Shown: positions 49,181 to 59,139, numbered from the stretch's first letter. The stretch is 64,000 bases of DNA from SZUA-87 sp041687805 (GCA_041687805.1 JBDNJK010000084.1:1-64000); one strand, 5' to 3'. Made by a program: numbers and translations. The notes: generated from the letters alone by a model not told the origin.

Positions 49181-51280
49181 GTGATATCCAGTATTCCTGA
49201 CGTGTCGGTTATATCGATCACCGCCGTGATTCGAGATGTGATCTGGTCGGGCTCGCCCGATATGTCAAAGATCGACTTCGTGAACCCTGCCTTCGAACAA
49301 CTATGGGGTCGCACGCCTGAGGAACTCTACGAATCGGCACAGGTGCTGTTTGATGGCATACACCCTGACGATCGCGACCAGGTACGCGCCGTATTGCAAG
49401 AGAATCTCGATGCCGAGTGGATAGTGCGGTGCCGGCTCGTCAGACCCGACGGTTCAGAGATTCGAATCGAGGCCCACGGGTTCGCTCCAGTTGAAGAGAG
49501 ACGTCACGGTGTCTGTCGCGACATCACGGAACCGGTGACCCGACAGCGAGAGTTGGAGGACAACCTGAAGCTGTCGGCTGAGATGGGCCGAACGGCGAAG
49601 ATCGGCGGATGGGACCTCGACGCCGAGACATCGCAAGTCAACTGGACCGATCAAGTTTTTGAAATATTCGAAATGCCGGTGGCTGCCGCTCCTCCGCTTG
49701 ACGGCGCGATCAATCTCTACCATCCGGATGATCGGGAGATCATCAGCGCTGCTGTGCAGGAAGCGCGGGAGAACGGAACTCCATACGATCTAGAGCTTCG
49801 TGTTCAGACCGCAAAAGGAAATGAGATTCATGTTCGCACGATGGGCCGAGCCGAAGTTGAGAATGGGCGGACGGTGAAGCTGTGGGGAACCCTTCAAGAC
49901 ATCACTGCCCGGAAGGTGGCTGAGGCGGAACGGTCCCATATGTCGCGGTTGATTTCTGAGATGAGTCAACTCACAAAAACGGGTGTGTGGGAATACATTT
50001 TTGAAACCGGAGCTGTCACGTTCAGCGATGAACTCAACAGAATCTTTGAGATACCGGACGGCGAACCCCCGCCCCCGTTCGAAGACCAATTGAGTCTTCA
50101 TAATCCGGCGGATCATCCCGTCATACGGGAAGCGTTCCAGAGAGCGATCAAACATGGCGAGCCATACGATCTGGAACTACGCGTGATCACCACCAAAGGG
50201 AATCATCGGTGGGTCCACACCATTGGTCGGCCTGAAGTCGTTGACGGCAAGACCGTCAGGCTGTGGGGCTCGATGCAAGACATCACCCAGCGCCGACTCA
50301 ACGAGGAAGCTTTGGCGAAGAGCGAAATTCGTCGCTCGACGGTGGTAGGTGCCGCTCCCGACAGCATCGTGTTGCTGGATCAGGCTGGCATCGTTGAAGA
50401 GTGGAATCATGCAGCTGAAGTCATGTTCGGCTACTCAGCTGAGGAGGCCATCGGCAACGCTGTGGCTGACCTGATCATCCCGGAGAAATACCGGAGCGCC
50501 CACACCAAGGGCCTTGCGGAGTTCGCACTCACGGGCGACGGTCCGGCATTCGGTTCAATGATCGAAGTGGAAGCGCTCAGGGCTGATGGTTCGACGGTTC
50601 CAATTGAGTTGGCCATTCAGGGATCCGAAGATGGAGGCAAGAAGTTTGCTGTGGGGATCATGCGAGACGTGTCCGAGCGGGTCGACAACGAACGGCGTTT
50701 GCTCATGGTCTTCGAACAACTCGTTGGTGCAATGGCCCGGACGGTTGAAAACCGTGACCCATACACCGCCGGTCACCAGATGAGAGTGCGCGACCTCAGC
50801 GTGGCGCTTGCCGAGCAACTGGGGTTTAGCCCTGATGAGATTCGCGGCATCACCTATGGCGCGATGATTCACGACATTGGAAAGATGGCGGTGCCAGCCG
50901 AGATCTTGAATCGGCCGGGAAAGCTCTCCACTCTCGAGTTCGAGATGATCAAGAGCCACCCTGTGGTTGGAGCTGAGATCATCTCCGATGTGGCTTTTCC
51001 GTGGCCGGTCGGTTCGGTTGTGCTGCAGCATCATGAACGCCTCGATGGATCTGGCTACCCATACGGGCTGAAGGCCGGCGAAATTTCGAACGAGGCGCAA
51101 ATCGTGGCCGTGGCAGATGTGGTCGAGGCCATGAGTTCACATCGTCCCTATCGGGCGGCGTTGGGGATTGACGCTGCGTTGGCTGAAATCTCCAAAGGTC
51201 GAGGCATCACATTCGACACGGATGCCGTCGACGCCTGCATCGGCTTGTTCCGCGACGGCCAGTTCACGTTCGACAACTAG
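49181..51280 (+). CDS. Multi-PAS HD-GYP protein (predicted c-di-GMP phosphodiesterase)
   Basis: A 699-residue cytoplasmic signalling protein. Four PAS-like modules lie at about 10-115, 125-245, 255-370 and 380-500. The second and third are near copies (GTPYDLELRVQTAKGNEIHVRTMGR and GEPYDLELRVITTKGNHRWVHTIGR segments). An HD-GYP domain follows (about 510-690) with HDIGKMAVP and HHERLDGSGYP intact. It should degrade cyclic di-GMP in response to PAS input; no GGDEF is fused. Start set at GTG 49181, where GAGAGGTGG lies ahead. Confidence 0.92.
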   Translation: MISSIPDVSVISITAVIRDVIWSGSPDMSKIDFVNPAFEQLWGRTPEELYESAQVLFDGIHPDDRDQVRAVLQENLDAEWIVRCRLVRPDGSEIRIEAHGFAPVEERRHGVCRDITEPVTRQRELEDNLKLSAEMGRTAKIGGWDLDAETSQVNWTDQVFEIFEMPVAAAPPLDGAINLYHPDDREIISAAVQEARENGTPYDLELRVQTAKGNEIHVRTMGRAEVENGRTVKLWGTLQDITARKVAEAERSHMSRLISEMSQLTKTGVWEYIFETGAVTFSDELNRIFEIPDGEPPPPFEDQLSLHNPADHPVIREAFQRAIKHGEPYDLELRVITTKGNHRWVHTIGRPEVVDGKTVRLWGSMQDITQRRLNEEALAKSEIRRSTVVGAAPDSIVLLDQAGIVEEWNHAAEVMFGYSAEEAIGNAVADLIIPEKYRSAHTKGLAEFALTGDGPAFGSMIEVEALRADGSTVPIELAIQGSEDGGKKFAVGIMRDVSERVDNERRLLMVFEQLVGAMARTVENRDPYTAGHQMRVRDLSVALAEQLGFSPDEIRGITYGAMIHDIGKMAVPAEILNRPGKLSTLEFEMIKSHPVVGAEIISDVAFPWPVGSVVLQHHERLDGSGYPYGLKAGEISNEAQIVAVADVVEAMSSHRPYRAALGIDAALAEISKGRGITFDTDAVDACIGLFRDGQFTFDN

Positions 51281-51296
51281 CAGGCCATCGAGACCT

Positions 51297-53555
51297 TCAC
51301 TGCCTCGACATCTCGGCGCGCATCTCAGCCTCTCGAGCTTCGGCGTCGCGGCGTGACAGGAGAGCGATCTCAACTTTGTGGAGCTGGCCCGCGAATCGAA
51401 ACGGGCTGTCGTACTCCTGGCTGACCGGTGAGCCGGCGTCGTAGCCAACGCTGGTTCCCACCGACGAGATGGTGCCCATCAACCAGGGGATCTTTCCGGT
51501 GGCAACGACATCGCCGTCGACCGAGAGCGAAACTGAAGCGCTGCGGTCGTTTTGGCGCAGAACTTCGACGCGGACTGTTTTCACGTCGGACGAGAGTTGC
51601 GAGGGCGATTTCACGATCGTGTGGTCATCGAAGGCGTTGTAGTCGAACACCAGATGATCCTGCTTCACGAACAGCGAGATGCCCGAATTCTGGGTGCCGG
51701 TGGCGTAGAGAACACCGTCATCCCCGGGTTGCCAAGTGACTTCCGCGGTCATGTTGAAGCTGCGGCCACCGATGGGCGCACCGGCTTGTGCGGGCATTGG
51801 AGCCATGGGTGGGCGGTAGACGTAACGACGATCGACCGGATGTGGTGAGTTGGGCCGGAATCTGGTGCCGAACAACTCCACGAGTCGATCGTCGAGAGGC
51901 AACACGCCGTGACGGTCGGCTTCGTCCCACCAGAGTTCGATCAACTCGGCCAGCTTCTCGGGATTGACGTCGGCCAGATCGTTGCACTCCGACGGGTCGA
52001 CATCCACGTGGTAGAGCTCCCACTTGTCGTTCTCAAAATCGGTGCCGCTTTCGTGACGAGTGACAGCCTTCCAACCGTCGTGCCACATGCCCCGATGCCC
52101 GACCATCTCGAAATACTGCGACTCCTTACGGGTGGGCTCGTCGGCCCCCTCGAAGGTGTATCCAAATGAAGTGCCGGTCACCGGCATCTGTTCGAGCCCA
52201 CGAAACACCGTCGGCGCTTCCACGTCGAGCAGCTCGTAGACGGTGGCCACCACGTCGTTCACATGATGGAACTGACTACGCAGTCCACCGGCCTCGGCGA
52301 TTCCGTCGGGCCAATGGACGATCAGGGGAACATGCACACCGCCCTCGTGGGTATTTTGTTTGTACCACTTGAACGGCGTGTTGCCGGCCTGCGCCCAACC
52401 CCACGGATAATTGGAATGGCTGTGAGGTCCGCCAATCTCGTCGAGGTGCTTCACCGCTTCATCGGGTGTCTCCAGAATCCCGTTGAAGAACTTCATCTCG
52501 TGGAGGACCCCAAACGGTCCGCCCTCCTGGCTGGCGCCGTTGTCGCCGAGCACTGTGATGATCGTGTTGTCGAGTTGGCCCATCTCTCGCAGCGAGTCGA
52601 CGAGCCGGCCGATCTGGTCGTCGGTGTGGTCGAGAAACGCGGCGAATGCCTCTTGCAGACGGGCGGCCAACAGGCGTTGGTTCTCGGCCATGTCATCCCA
52701 CGCGTCGACGCCCGGGTTGCGAGGCGACAGAGCGGTGTCGGCCGGCAACAGACCCATCTCGATCTGACGGGCGAACCACTGCTCGCGTGTCACGTCCCAA
52801 CCCTGATCGAACATGCCCCGGTATTTGACAAGGTACTCAGAAGGGGCCTGGTGAGGTGCGTGCGTGGCGCCGAATGCGCAATACAGAAAAAACGGCCGAT
52901 CGGGCCTGACTCCTCTGGAATCGTGGATGAACTCGATGGCCTTGTCGACGAGGTCCTCGCTCACGTGGTAGCCATCGGCCGGGCTGGCCGGTGGATCAAC
53001 CATGTGGTTGTCGTAGGTGAGCGACGGGCTGAACTGGTCGGTCTCACCGTCGAGAAAGCCGTAGAATCGGTCGAAGCCGCGCTGTAGAGGCCACTGGCCC
53101 ATCGGCCCGGCCGCCGAACACTGCTCCATCGGAGCCAGGTGCCATTTGCCCACAGCGAGAGTCGCATAACCCTCGGCTTGGAGAACCTCGGCAACGGTGG
53201 CCGCATGATTGGAGATGTGTCCGGTCATGTGGGGAAAACCGGTGTTGAAATTCGATACGGCGCGCATCCCGACCGAGTGGTGGTTGCGGCCTGTGAGCAG
53301 CGCGGCGCGAGTAGGTGAACACAACGGTGTCACATGGAAGTTGGTGTAACGCAGCCCTCCGCTGGCCAGGGCATCGATATTGAGTGTGTCGATATTCGAT
53401 CCGTAACACCCGAGCTGAGAGAAGCCGAGGTCGTCGAGCAACACGATCACCACGTTGGGTTTGTCGACCCCGGGATGAGGCAACTCCTCGAACGACGGCT
53501 CTGAATCGGCGAGCGTTCGACCGATCTTGCCTGCAAAGTTTCCGAACTGAGTCAC
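51297..53555 (-). CDS. Arylsulfatase-type sulfatase
   Basis: A 752-residue sulfatase. The formylglycine motif CSPTR is at 79-83 with Cys79 as the predicted converted residue; metal ligands Asp41-Asp42 sit in VIVLLDDLGFS, and VGKWHLAP and the DNGASQEGG segment are present. A C-terminal beta-rich extension (about 600-752) resembles a concanavalin-like domain. No signal peptide is obvious, so location is unclear; many actinobacterial homologues are cytoplasmic. Start at GTG 53555 with GGAGG four bases upstream. Convergent with the HD-GYP gene, 16 bases apart. Confidence 0.9.
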   Translation of the reverse strand: MTQFGNFAGKIGRTLADSEPSFEELPHPGVDKPNVVIVLLDDLGFSQLGCYGSNIDTLNIDALASGGLRYTNFHVTPLCSPTRAALLTGRNHHSVGMRAVSNFNTGFPHMTGHISNHAATVAEVLQAEGYATLAVGKWHLAPMEQCSAAGPMGQWPLQRGFDRFYGFLDGETDQFSPSLTYDNHMVDPPASPADGYHVSEDLVDKAIEFIHDSRGVRPDRPFFLYCAFGATHAPHQAPSEYLVKYRGMFDQGWDVTREQWFARQIEMGLLPADTALSPRNPGVDAWDDMAENQRLLAARLQEAFAAFLDHTDDQIGRLVDSLREMGQLDNTIITVLGDNGASQEGGPFGVLHEMKFFNGILETPDEAVKHLDEIGGPHSHSNYPWGWAQAGNTPFKWYKQNTHEGGVHVPLIVHWPDGIAEAGGLRSQFHHVNDVVATVYELLDVEAPTVFRGLEQMPVTGTSFGYTFEGADEPTRKESQYFEMVGHRGMWHDGWKAVTRHESGTDFENDKWELYHVDVDPSECNDLADVNPEKLAELIELWWDEADRHGVLPLDDRLVELFGTRFRPNSPHPVDRRYVYRPPMAPMPAQAGAPIGGRSFNMTAEVTWQPGDDGVLYATGTQNSGISLFVKQDHLVFDYNAFDDHTIVKSPSQLSSDVKTVRVEVLRQNDRSASVSLSVDGDVVATGKIPWLMGTISSVGTSVGYDAGSPVSQEYDSPFRFAGQLHKVEIALLSRRDAEAREAEMRAEMSRQ

Positions 53556-53634
53556 ATGACCTCCAACCCAACTGGCCGTTTTCGTCACGGCCGGGCATGC
53601 TGACCCTACGCAACCCCGAGCGACGAGGTGAAAT

Positions 53635-54675
53635 GTGAAGATCTCGATGGCCATCAACTACATGGGCGACCCTGTAGCCGCCGCGGCTGAGGCCCATGAT
53701 CTCGAAAGTGCAGGCGTTGATGTTGGCTGGGTGGCCGAGCTCTACAGCTTTGATGCTGTGAGCATCCTCGGGTATCTCGCCGCCAAGACCGACACCATGG
53801 AACTCGGTTCAGGAATCTTCCCGGTCTACTCCCGCACGCCAACCCTCACCGCCATGACCGCGGCCGGTCTCGACGCAGTGTCGGGTGGACGATTCATCCT
53901 CGGACTTGGCGCTTCAGGGCCTCAGGTCATCGAAGGTTGGCACGGCGTGCCTTACGACCGTCCGCTGGGTCGTCAGCGCGAGATCATCGACATTTGCCGC
54001 AAGGTATGGCGTCGTGAAAAGGTCGTTCATCACGGCCCCAGCTACGACCTGCCGTTGCCGGAAGACCAGGGCACGGGCCTCGGCAAACCTCTAAAGCTGA
54101 TCAACCATCCCGTTCGTGAAGCAATCCCGATCTACATCGCATCGCTCGGGCCCAAGAACGTCGCGATGACAGCCGAACTGGCCGACGGTTGGCTGCCGGT
54201 CTTCTACCATCCAGAGAAGGCCGCCGATGTCTGGGGTGACGCCATCGCCGCCGGCAACGCCAAACGTGACGCCTCGCTACCGCCGATGGAAATTGTTGCC
54301 GGCGGCACGTTGGCCATCACCAACGACGCCGAGGAAGCCCGCACGATTCGCGATCAGGGTCGCTTCTTCACCGCTCTCTACGTGGGTGGCATGGGCGCCA
54401 AGGGCAAAAACTTCTACAACAACATCTTCCGCAAATACGGCTACGAAGATGCTGCCGCCACCATCCAAGATCTTTTCCTGTCGGGAAAGAAGGAAGAGGC
54501 AATGGCTGCTGTACCGCAGGAATTCCTCGACTCCACTGCGCTGGTTGGCGACGAAGGCTGGGTACGCGAAAGGGTCGAGGCCTACCGCTCTTCGGGAGTC
54601 ACCCACCTCTCGGTTCAGCCAGTGGGCGCCAACGGGCTGGAACTAATCGAGAAGGTGAAGGGCTGGATCAGCTGA
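53635..54675 (+). CDS. LLM-class flavin/F420-dependent oxidoreductase
   Basis: A 346-residue luciferase-like TIM-barrel protein. Features are VGWVAELYSFDAVSILGYLAAKTDTMELGSGIFPVYSRTPTLTAMTAAGLD (outline only), the GRFILGLGASGPQVIEGWHGVPY core and ADGWLPVFYHPEK. It likely uses F420H2 or FMNH2, F420 being common in this lineage. Substrate unknown. GTG start at 53635 has AGGTGAAAT ahead. Divergent from the sulfatase with only 79 bases between starts, so both may share a control region. Confidence 0.88.
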   Translation: MKISMAINYMGDPVAAAAEAHDLESAGVDVGWVAELYSFDAVSILGYLAAKTDTMELGSGIFPVYSRTPTLTAMTAAGLDAVSGGRFILGLGASGPQVIEGWHGVPYDRPLGRQREIIDICRKVWRREKVVHHGPSYDLPLPEDQGTGLGKPLKLINHPVREAIPIYIASLGPKNVAMTAELADGWLPVFYHPEKAADVWGDAIAAGNAKRDASLPPMEIVAGGTLAITNDAEEARTIRDQGRFFTALYVGGMGAKGKNFYNNIFRKYGYEDAAATIQDLFLSGKKEEAMAAVPQEFLDSTALVGDEGWVRERVEAYRSSGVTHLSVQPVGANGLELIEKVKGWIS

Positions 54676-54684
54676 CTTAGCTGC

Positions 54685-55764
54685 TCAGTACTTGCCCATG
54701 ATGGGTCGAAATTCAGCGTCGTCAGGGTTGATGAGGCTGAAATCCTTCTCGGTGAAGAGTCGAACGCACGCGTCGACGATTGATGCTTGGTAGAGAGTGC
54801 CGCGATGCGAGGTGATCTCTTCCAGCGCGGCCTCGATACCCAGCGCCGGACGGTAGGGGCGATGCGAGCACATCGCTTCGACCACATCGGACACGCCGAT
54901 AATCATGGCCTCTTCAGAAATGTCGCCGTCACGAAGCCCGTCGGGGTAGCCCGACCCGTCGAGACGTTCATGATGGTGAAGAATCATTTCGCCCACAGGC
55001 CACGGGAACTCGATACTTTCCACGGTGTCGTAGCCGGCTCGTGGGTGCTGCTTCACCATGGCAAATTCAACCTCGGTCAACTTCCCACTTCGATTCAGGA
55101 TCTCGCCCGGGATGCCTGATCGGCCGATGTCGTGGAGCAAACCTCCGAAATAGATCCCCTCGACACGTTCGATGGGGTAGCCCAACTCTTCGGCTATGGC
55201 GCGACCTAGCTCTGCGACCCGGTTTTGGTGGCCTGCCATCAAACGATCACTCAGATCAACGCTGATACTGAGCGCTCGCACTGTCCCGACGAGAATCTCT
55301 CTGAGATGAAGATCAGCTTCTTGAAGTTCTTCCCGTCTACGGACCGAATCCGTAATGTCGTGAACCGAGCCGACCAAGTGGGTGCAGGTTCCGTCGGGGT
55401 CGAAGACGGGCGAAACAGCGACGTGGCCGATTCTCTCCTCGCCTGAATAGACCGACGATTCCTCCCACTCGACCGTCTCGCCGGTGGCGATCGCCTGGAG
55501 GTAATTGGCCCGAACCGTCTTGAGCGAGGGCGGAGGAATGACCTCATCGATGGTCTTCCCGACTACCTGGGCCTCGCTCAGGCCGGTTGTGTTGAGGAAT
55601 GGCTTGTTGACCGACAGGAATCGAAACACGCCATGAGGTTCGACGCCAATGTAAAAGAGGGCATCACCGATCACATCGAAGATCAGAGGTATGTGTTGCC
55701 GGTGTTGATCTCGATCTTCAGCGGTGTCGGCACGCTTGGCGCGGCTCCTGCTGAACAAGGTCAT
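54685..55764 (-). CDS. PAS/HD-GYP protein (predicted c-di-GMP phosphodiesterase)
   Basis: A 359-residue protein with one PAS domain (about 25-140) and an HD-GYP domain (about 150-345). LLHDIGRSGIPGEIL and HHERLDGSGYPDGL carry the catalytic His-Asp and GYP motifs. It is a shorter relative of the 699-residue protein 4 kb away: the HD-GYP domains share many blocks (PWPVG, HHERLDGSGYP, SDVVEAMxSHRPYR). ATG at 55764. Convergent with the LLM gene, nine bases between stops. Confidence 0.92.
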   Translation of the reverse strand: MTLFSRSRAKRADTAEDRDQHRQHIPLIFDVIGDALFYIGVEPHGVFRFLSVNKPFLNTTGLSEAQVVGKTIDEVIPPPSLKTVRANYLQAIATGETVEWEESSVYSGEERIGHVAVSPVFDPDGTCTHLVGSVHDITDSVRRREELQEADLHLREILVGTVRALSISVDLSDRLMAGHQNRVAELGRAIAEELGYPIERVEGIYFGGLLHDIGRSGIPGEILNRSGKLTEVEFAMVKQHPRAGYDTVESIEFPWPVGEMILHHHERLDGSGYPDGLRDGDISEEAMIIGVSDVVEAMCSHRPYRPALGIEAALEEITSHRGTLYQASIVDACVRLFTEKDFSLINPDDAEFRPIMGKY

Positions 55765-55790
55765 ACATCACCGATCGGCTAGCGAATGAA

Positions 55791-56288
55791 CTACTTGAAG
55801 TTTACCGCAGGCAGTTGGCTGAGCGCGACCAGAGCCTGTTCTAGGTTCTTCTTCAGAAAGCGTTTGCCACCGGCCTTCAACAGCGCGTCGAAAACCGGGC
55901 TGGGATCGAAACCCATCGTGTAGGTGACCCGTGTTCTCTCGTCAGAAATGGCCTGAATCTCGACCAACTCGTTGAGTGATCTGAAAGCGCCGATGGAAGC
56001 TTCGTAGACGGTGAAGCCCCAAGCTTTGCCGGGCTCCCACACGTTGAATTCCTCGTCGAGGCTTATTCGTCGGTTGACGTGGACCCGGCGACGCGACCCC
56101 ATGCCATCTCGCTGCTCGCCGAGTCGCTCCACTTTGTGAATGGCGCTAAACCACTCGGGCCACGACTCATGGTCGCAGAGCGCATCGAAGACCTCGGTGG
56201 GGGTAGCCAGCATTTCGCGTGCTGCGCTCACCCTCACCGGGGCCCTCTGAATCCATTCCGGGGGCTGGGTTTTCACACTCTTGGCCAT
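55791..56288 (-). CDS. SRPBCC (START-like) family protein
   Basis: A 165-residue polyketide cyclase/START-like lipid-binding protein: VRVSAAREMLATPTEVFDALCDHESWPEWF at the start is the family signature, and WGFTVYEA and VTYTMGFDP strands follow. Such proteins bind a hydrophobic ligand. ATG at 56288 is chosen because GGAGG is seven bases upstream; a longer frame starts at 56306. Follows sodB by 42 bp on the same strand. Confidence 0.82.
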   Translation of the reverse strand: MAKSVKTQPPEWIQRAPVRVSAAREMLATPTEVFDALCDHESWPEWFSAIHKVERLGEQRDGMGSRRRVHVNRRISLDEEFNVWEPGKAWGFTVYEASIGAFRSLNELVEIQAISDERTRVTYTMGFDPSPVFDALLKAGGKRFLKKNLEQALVALSQLPAVNFK

Positions 56289-56330
56289 CTCTGTGCCTCC
56301 GGGCATCTACTGAATCAAACGGGCGCCGAA

Positions 56331-56915
56331 TCAGCCCGCGAAGTTGGCGGCCACGAACTCCCAGTTGATGAGATTCTCGATGAACGTGTCGACGTAGGCC
56401 GGACGGGCGTTCTGATAGTCGAGGTAGTAGGCGTGCTCCCACACGTCGATCGTGAGCAGCGGCATCTGGCCATGCTTGATGGGGGTATCGGCATCGTCGG
56501 TCTTCACGATCGATAGGCCGTCGTCGCCCTTCACCAGCCAGGTCCAGCCAGACCCGAAGTTGCCGACCGCGCCGGCCTTGAACTGGCTCTTGAACTCGTC
56601 GGCCGAACCAAAGCTCGCGTTGATCGCTGCGCCAAAATCACCGGTTGGGTCGCCGCCACCACCGGGGGTCATGCACTTCCAGTAGAAGCTGTGGTTCCAG
56701 ACCTGAGCGGCGTTGTTGAACAAGCCTCCAGGACCGGCCGCGGCGATGATCTCTTCGAGCGACGAATCAGCCTGAGCGGTGCCCTCGATGAGTCCGTTGA
56801 GGTTCTTCACATAACCGGCGTGGTGCTTGCCGTAGTGAAAGCCGATGGTTCGTTCGCTGATGTGGGGAGCGAGCGCGTTGTCGGCGTAGGGAAGAGCGGG
56901 AAGTTCGATGGCCAT
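56331..56915 (-). CDS. sodB: Superoxide dismutase, Fe/Mn family
   Basis: A 194-residue SOD. Metal ligands are His27 (GFHYGKHH), His in VWNHSFYW, and Asp/His in DVWEHAYYLDY. FGSGWTWLV and AQVWNHSFYWKCMTP fit the iron-type branch (Gln in the AQ-type position), though metal preference needs assay. It converts superoxide to hydrogen peroxide. The gene is well supported; an ATG follows GGAG. Confidence 0.96.
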   Translation of the reverse strand: MAIELPALPYADNALAPHISERTIGFHYGKHHAGYVKNLNGLIEGTAQADSSLEEIIAAAGPGGLFNNAAQVWNHSFYWKCMTPGGGGDPTGDFGAAINASFGSADEFKSQFKAGAVGNFGSGWTWLVKGDDGLSIVKTDDADTPIKHGQMPLLTIDVWEHAYYLDYQNARPAYVDTFIENLINWEFVAANFAG

Positions 56916-57009
56916 GGTTTCTCCTGGAGTTTTGCTGTCTTGGATTCCGCGGAAAGACCAAACTAACGGGCGCGGCGAGGCAGCGCACTACGCCCTTGGT
57001 GTGAGGTGA

Positions 57010-57717
57010 TCAGCCGCCTGCGAGTGATGCGCGCCACCCGATCAAGAATTCGATCAGGTCGTGTTGCGTGAACCCAGGAGCTACCCCTATCAACACAACA
57101 ACGTTTTCTGTCAGCGAAGCGAACCAGGTGCCTCCACTCAAGCCCTCTGTCGGAGGAGTCACGGTGGCGAGCATGACGGTGCGGCGGAGGTTGGGATCGT
57201 CGGCGCTTAACTCCGGATTCCAGCGACTGATTGCCTGGCGCAAATAGTTGCGGCCGTCATTGCTTGCTCCGGCAAATACGAATACGTCGGCGACTGGGGC
57301 TCCGTTGGGGCCGATCAATTCCCGAGCACGGAACGGTTGGGTGCTCTCAGCCCAATCGACGTTCATCTCGCCAGCCGGGGTTGGAGTCGTGGCCGAACGG
57401 TACGGGCCGAAACTCCATGGAGTTGGCACGGCCGCGGTCGCGTTGTTGATCATCACCACATCGGCAGTGAAATCCACATCGCCGAGAAGTTCGCCGGTCA
57501 CCACGCTCACGGCCTGGCTCTGCCAAGTGGCGAGGTTCTGCTGAACTGATCGCTCAATTCCGGCGACCGCCTGATCTTCGGCCCTGACTGGCGCTGATTC
57601 GGGAGTGGCGGTGATCAGATTCCAAGCAAACATCGCACTGGCGGCGGTGGCAGCCATGGTGATCACGGCCACCATGACAATACGAATCGCCCTCCAAAGC
57701 GCGTGATCAGAGCCCAC
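57010..57717 (-). CDS. Membrane-anchored protein of unknown function
   Basis: A 235-residue protein. One N-terminal transmembrane helix (about 14-36, IVMVAVITMAATAASAMFAW) is followed by an extracytoplasmic region with alternating beta-like strands and no recognised motif (FRARELIGPNGAPVADVFVFAGASND). Located between the glutamine-synthetase-like gene and sodB on the same strand, without overlap. Function unknown. Confidence 0.6.
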   Translation of the reverse strand: MGSDHALWRAIRIVMVAVITMAATAASAMFAWNLITATPESAPVRAEDQAVAGIERSVQQNLATWQSQAVSVVTGELLGDVDFTADVVMINNATAAVPTPWSFGPYRSATTPTPAGEMNVDWAESTQPFRARELIGPNGAPVADVFVFAGASNDGRNYLRQAISRWNPELSADDPNLRRTVMLATVTPPTEGLSGGTWFASLTENVVVLIGVAPGFTQHDLIEFLIGWRASLAGG

Positions 57718-57789
57718 CTGTCCCGATCGGCAAATGTCTACCGGATCATGAGGACAAGTTTCCGAATTTCACTCGACCCGAGCGGCGGG

Positions 57790-59139
57790 TCAGATCTGTT
57801 CGAAGTAGCGGCGCTTTTCCCAGTCGGTGACTGACTGGTCGAAGGCGTCGCATTCCTTGGCGAAGAACCAGCCGTAGTGATCGACAACCTCATCGCCGAG
57901 CAGGCGTCGGGCCTCGGTGCTGGCTGAGAACCGCTCACTGGCCTCACGAAGCGTCGATGGAACGGTGGGAACGTCGGCTGAGGTGTAGGCATCGCCGCTG
58001 AACTCGGCGGGCGGTTCGATCTTGTTGGCGATGCCATCAAGGCCGCTGGCCAGAGCTGCTGAATAGGCGAGATAGGGGTTGACGTCGGCGCCAGGAATAC
58101 GGCATTCGATTCGCAGGCTCGGGCCCGATCCAACGATACGAAACCCGGCGGTGCGATTGTCGGTCGACCACGCAATGCCGGTGGGTGCCCACGACTGCGA
58201 TTGATAGCGCTTGTAGGAGTTGACCGTGGGCGCGTAGCACGGCATCAAATCGGGCGTGTGTCGCATCCAGCCTCCGAGAAACCAACGAAACACGTCGCTT
58301 CGCCCGGCCTCTTCGGCGGAGCCGGCGAACACGTTGCCGTTGTCGTCCCACAAGCTGAGATGAATGTGGCAACTGCTTCCCGGCTGGTCGGCGTGAGGCT
58401 TGGCCATGAACGTGACGCTCACCCCCTGCGAGTCGGCGAGCTCCTTCATGGCCTGCTTCATCATCACGTGACGGTCGGCCATGTCGAGCACTTCGGAGTA
58501 TCGAATGTTGAGTTCGTGCTGGCCTATGGCGGCCTCACCCTTGGAGTTCTCGACAGGAATGTCGGAGTCGCGCAACGCCCGTCGGGCCGCTCCCACATAG
58601 TCCTCAACGCGTGCCCCCTGAAGCAGGTGATAGTCCTCCACATACCAACCGGCGGCTTCGAGATCTGTATAACCCTTGTCGTGGGCTTCGCGGTAGGTGT
58701 CGCGATACAAGAAAAACTCGAGCTCGGAAGCAGCCTTGGCCGTGAAGCCCGACGCCGCGGCGGCATCGAGTTGGCGGCGCAGGATCGACCTCGGTGCGAC
58801 GCCAACATTGGAATGTGAGCCGTCGTCGACCACATCACACAACACGATGACGGCGCGGTCGGTCCAGCCGCAGCGACGCATGGTGGACAGGTCGGGCACC
58901 ATGTGGAAGTCGCCGAAGCCGCTCGACCAATTGGAGTAGGCGTAACCGTCGACCGGCGCCATGTCCATGTCGACAGTGAGTAGATAGTCGCAGGCGTGAG
59001 TGCCCTCTTGAATCGTGTCGAGAAAGAAGTCGGCGTCGGATCGTTTGCCCAGCAACCGGCCGTAATGGTCGGTGAAGCCGAGGATCACAGTGTCGATCTC
59101 GCCCAACTCGACGGCTTGGCGTAGTTCTTCGGGAGTCAT
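57790..59139 (-). CDS. Glutamine synthetase family protein (gamma-glutamylpolyamine synthetase-like)
   Basis: A 449-residue GS-fold ligase. ATP and metal motifs are ELEFFLYRD (Glu cluster), GEAAIGQHELNIRYSEVL, and FMAKPHADQPGSSCHIHLSLWD. R-x-x-R-type loop and the C-terminal catalytic segment are present. The KPH in place of the usual KPI and the operon with aldehyde and alcohol dehydrogenases suggest PuuA-type glutamylation of polyamines rather than ammonia assimilation. Substrate is inferred, not proven. ATG overlaps the Fe-ADH stop (ATGA). Confidence 0.8.
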   Translation of the reverse strand: MTPEELRQAVELGEIDTVILGFTDHYGRLLGKRSDADFFLDTIQEGTHACDYLLTVDMDMAPVDGYAYSNWSSGFGDFHMVPDLSTMRRCGWTDRAVIVLCDVVDDGSHSNVGVAPRSILRRQLDAAAASGFTAKAASELEFFLYRDTYREAHDKGYTDLEAAGWYVEDYHLLQGARVEDYVGAARRALRDSDIPVENSKGEAAIGQHELNIRYSEVLDMADRHVMMKQAMKELADSQGVSVTFMAKPHADQPGSSCHIHLSLWDDNGNVFAGSAEEAGRSDVFRWFLGGWMRHTPDLMPCYAPTVNSYKRYQSQSWAPTGIAWSTDNRTAGFRIVGSGPSLRIECRIPGADVNPYLAYSAALASGLDGIANKIEPPAEFSGDAYTSADVPTVPSTLREASERFSASTEARRLLGDEVVDHYGWFFAKECDAFDQSVTDWEKRRYFEQI

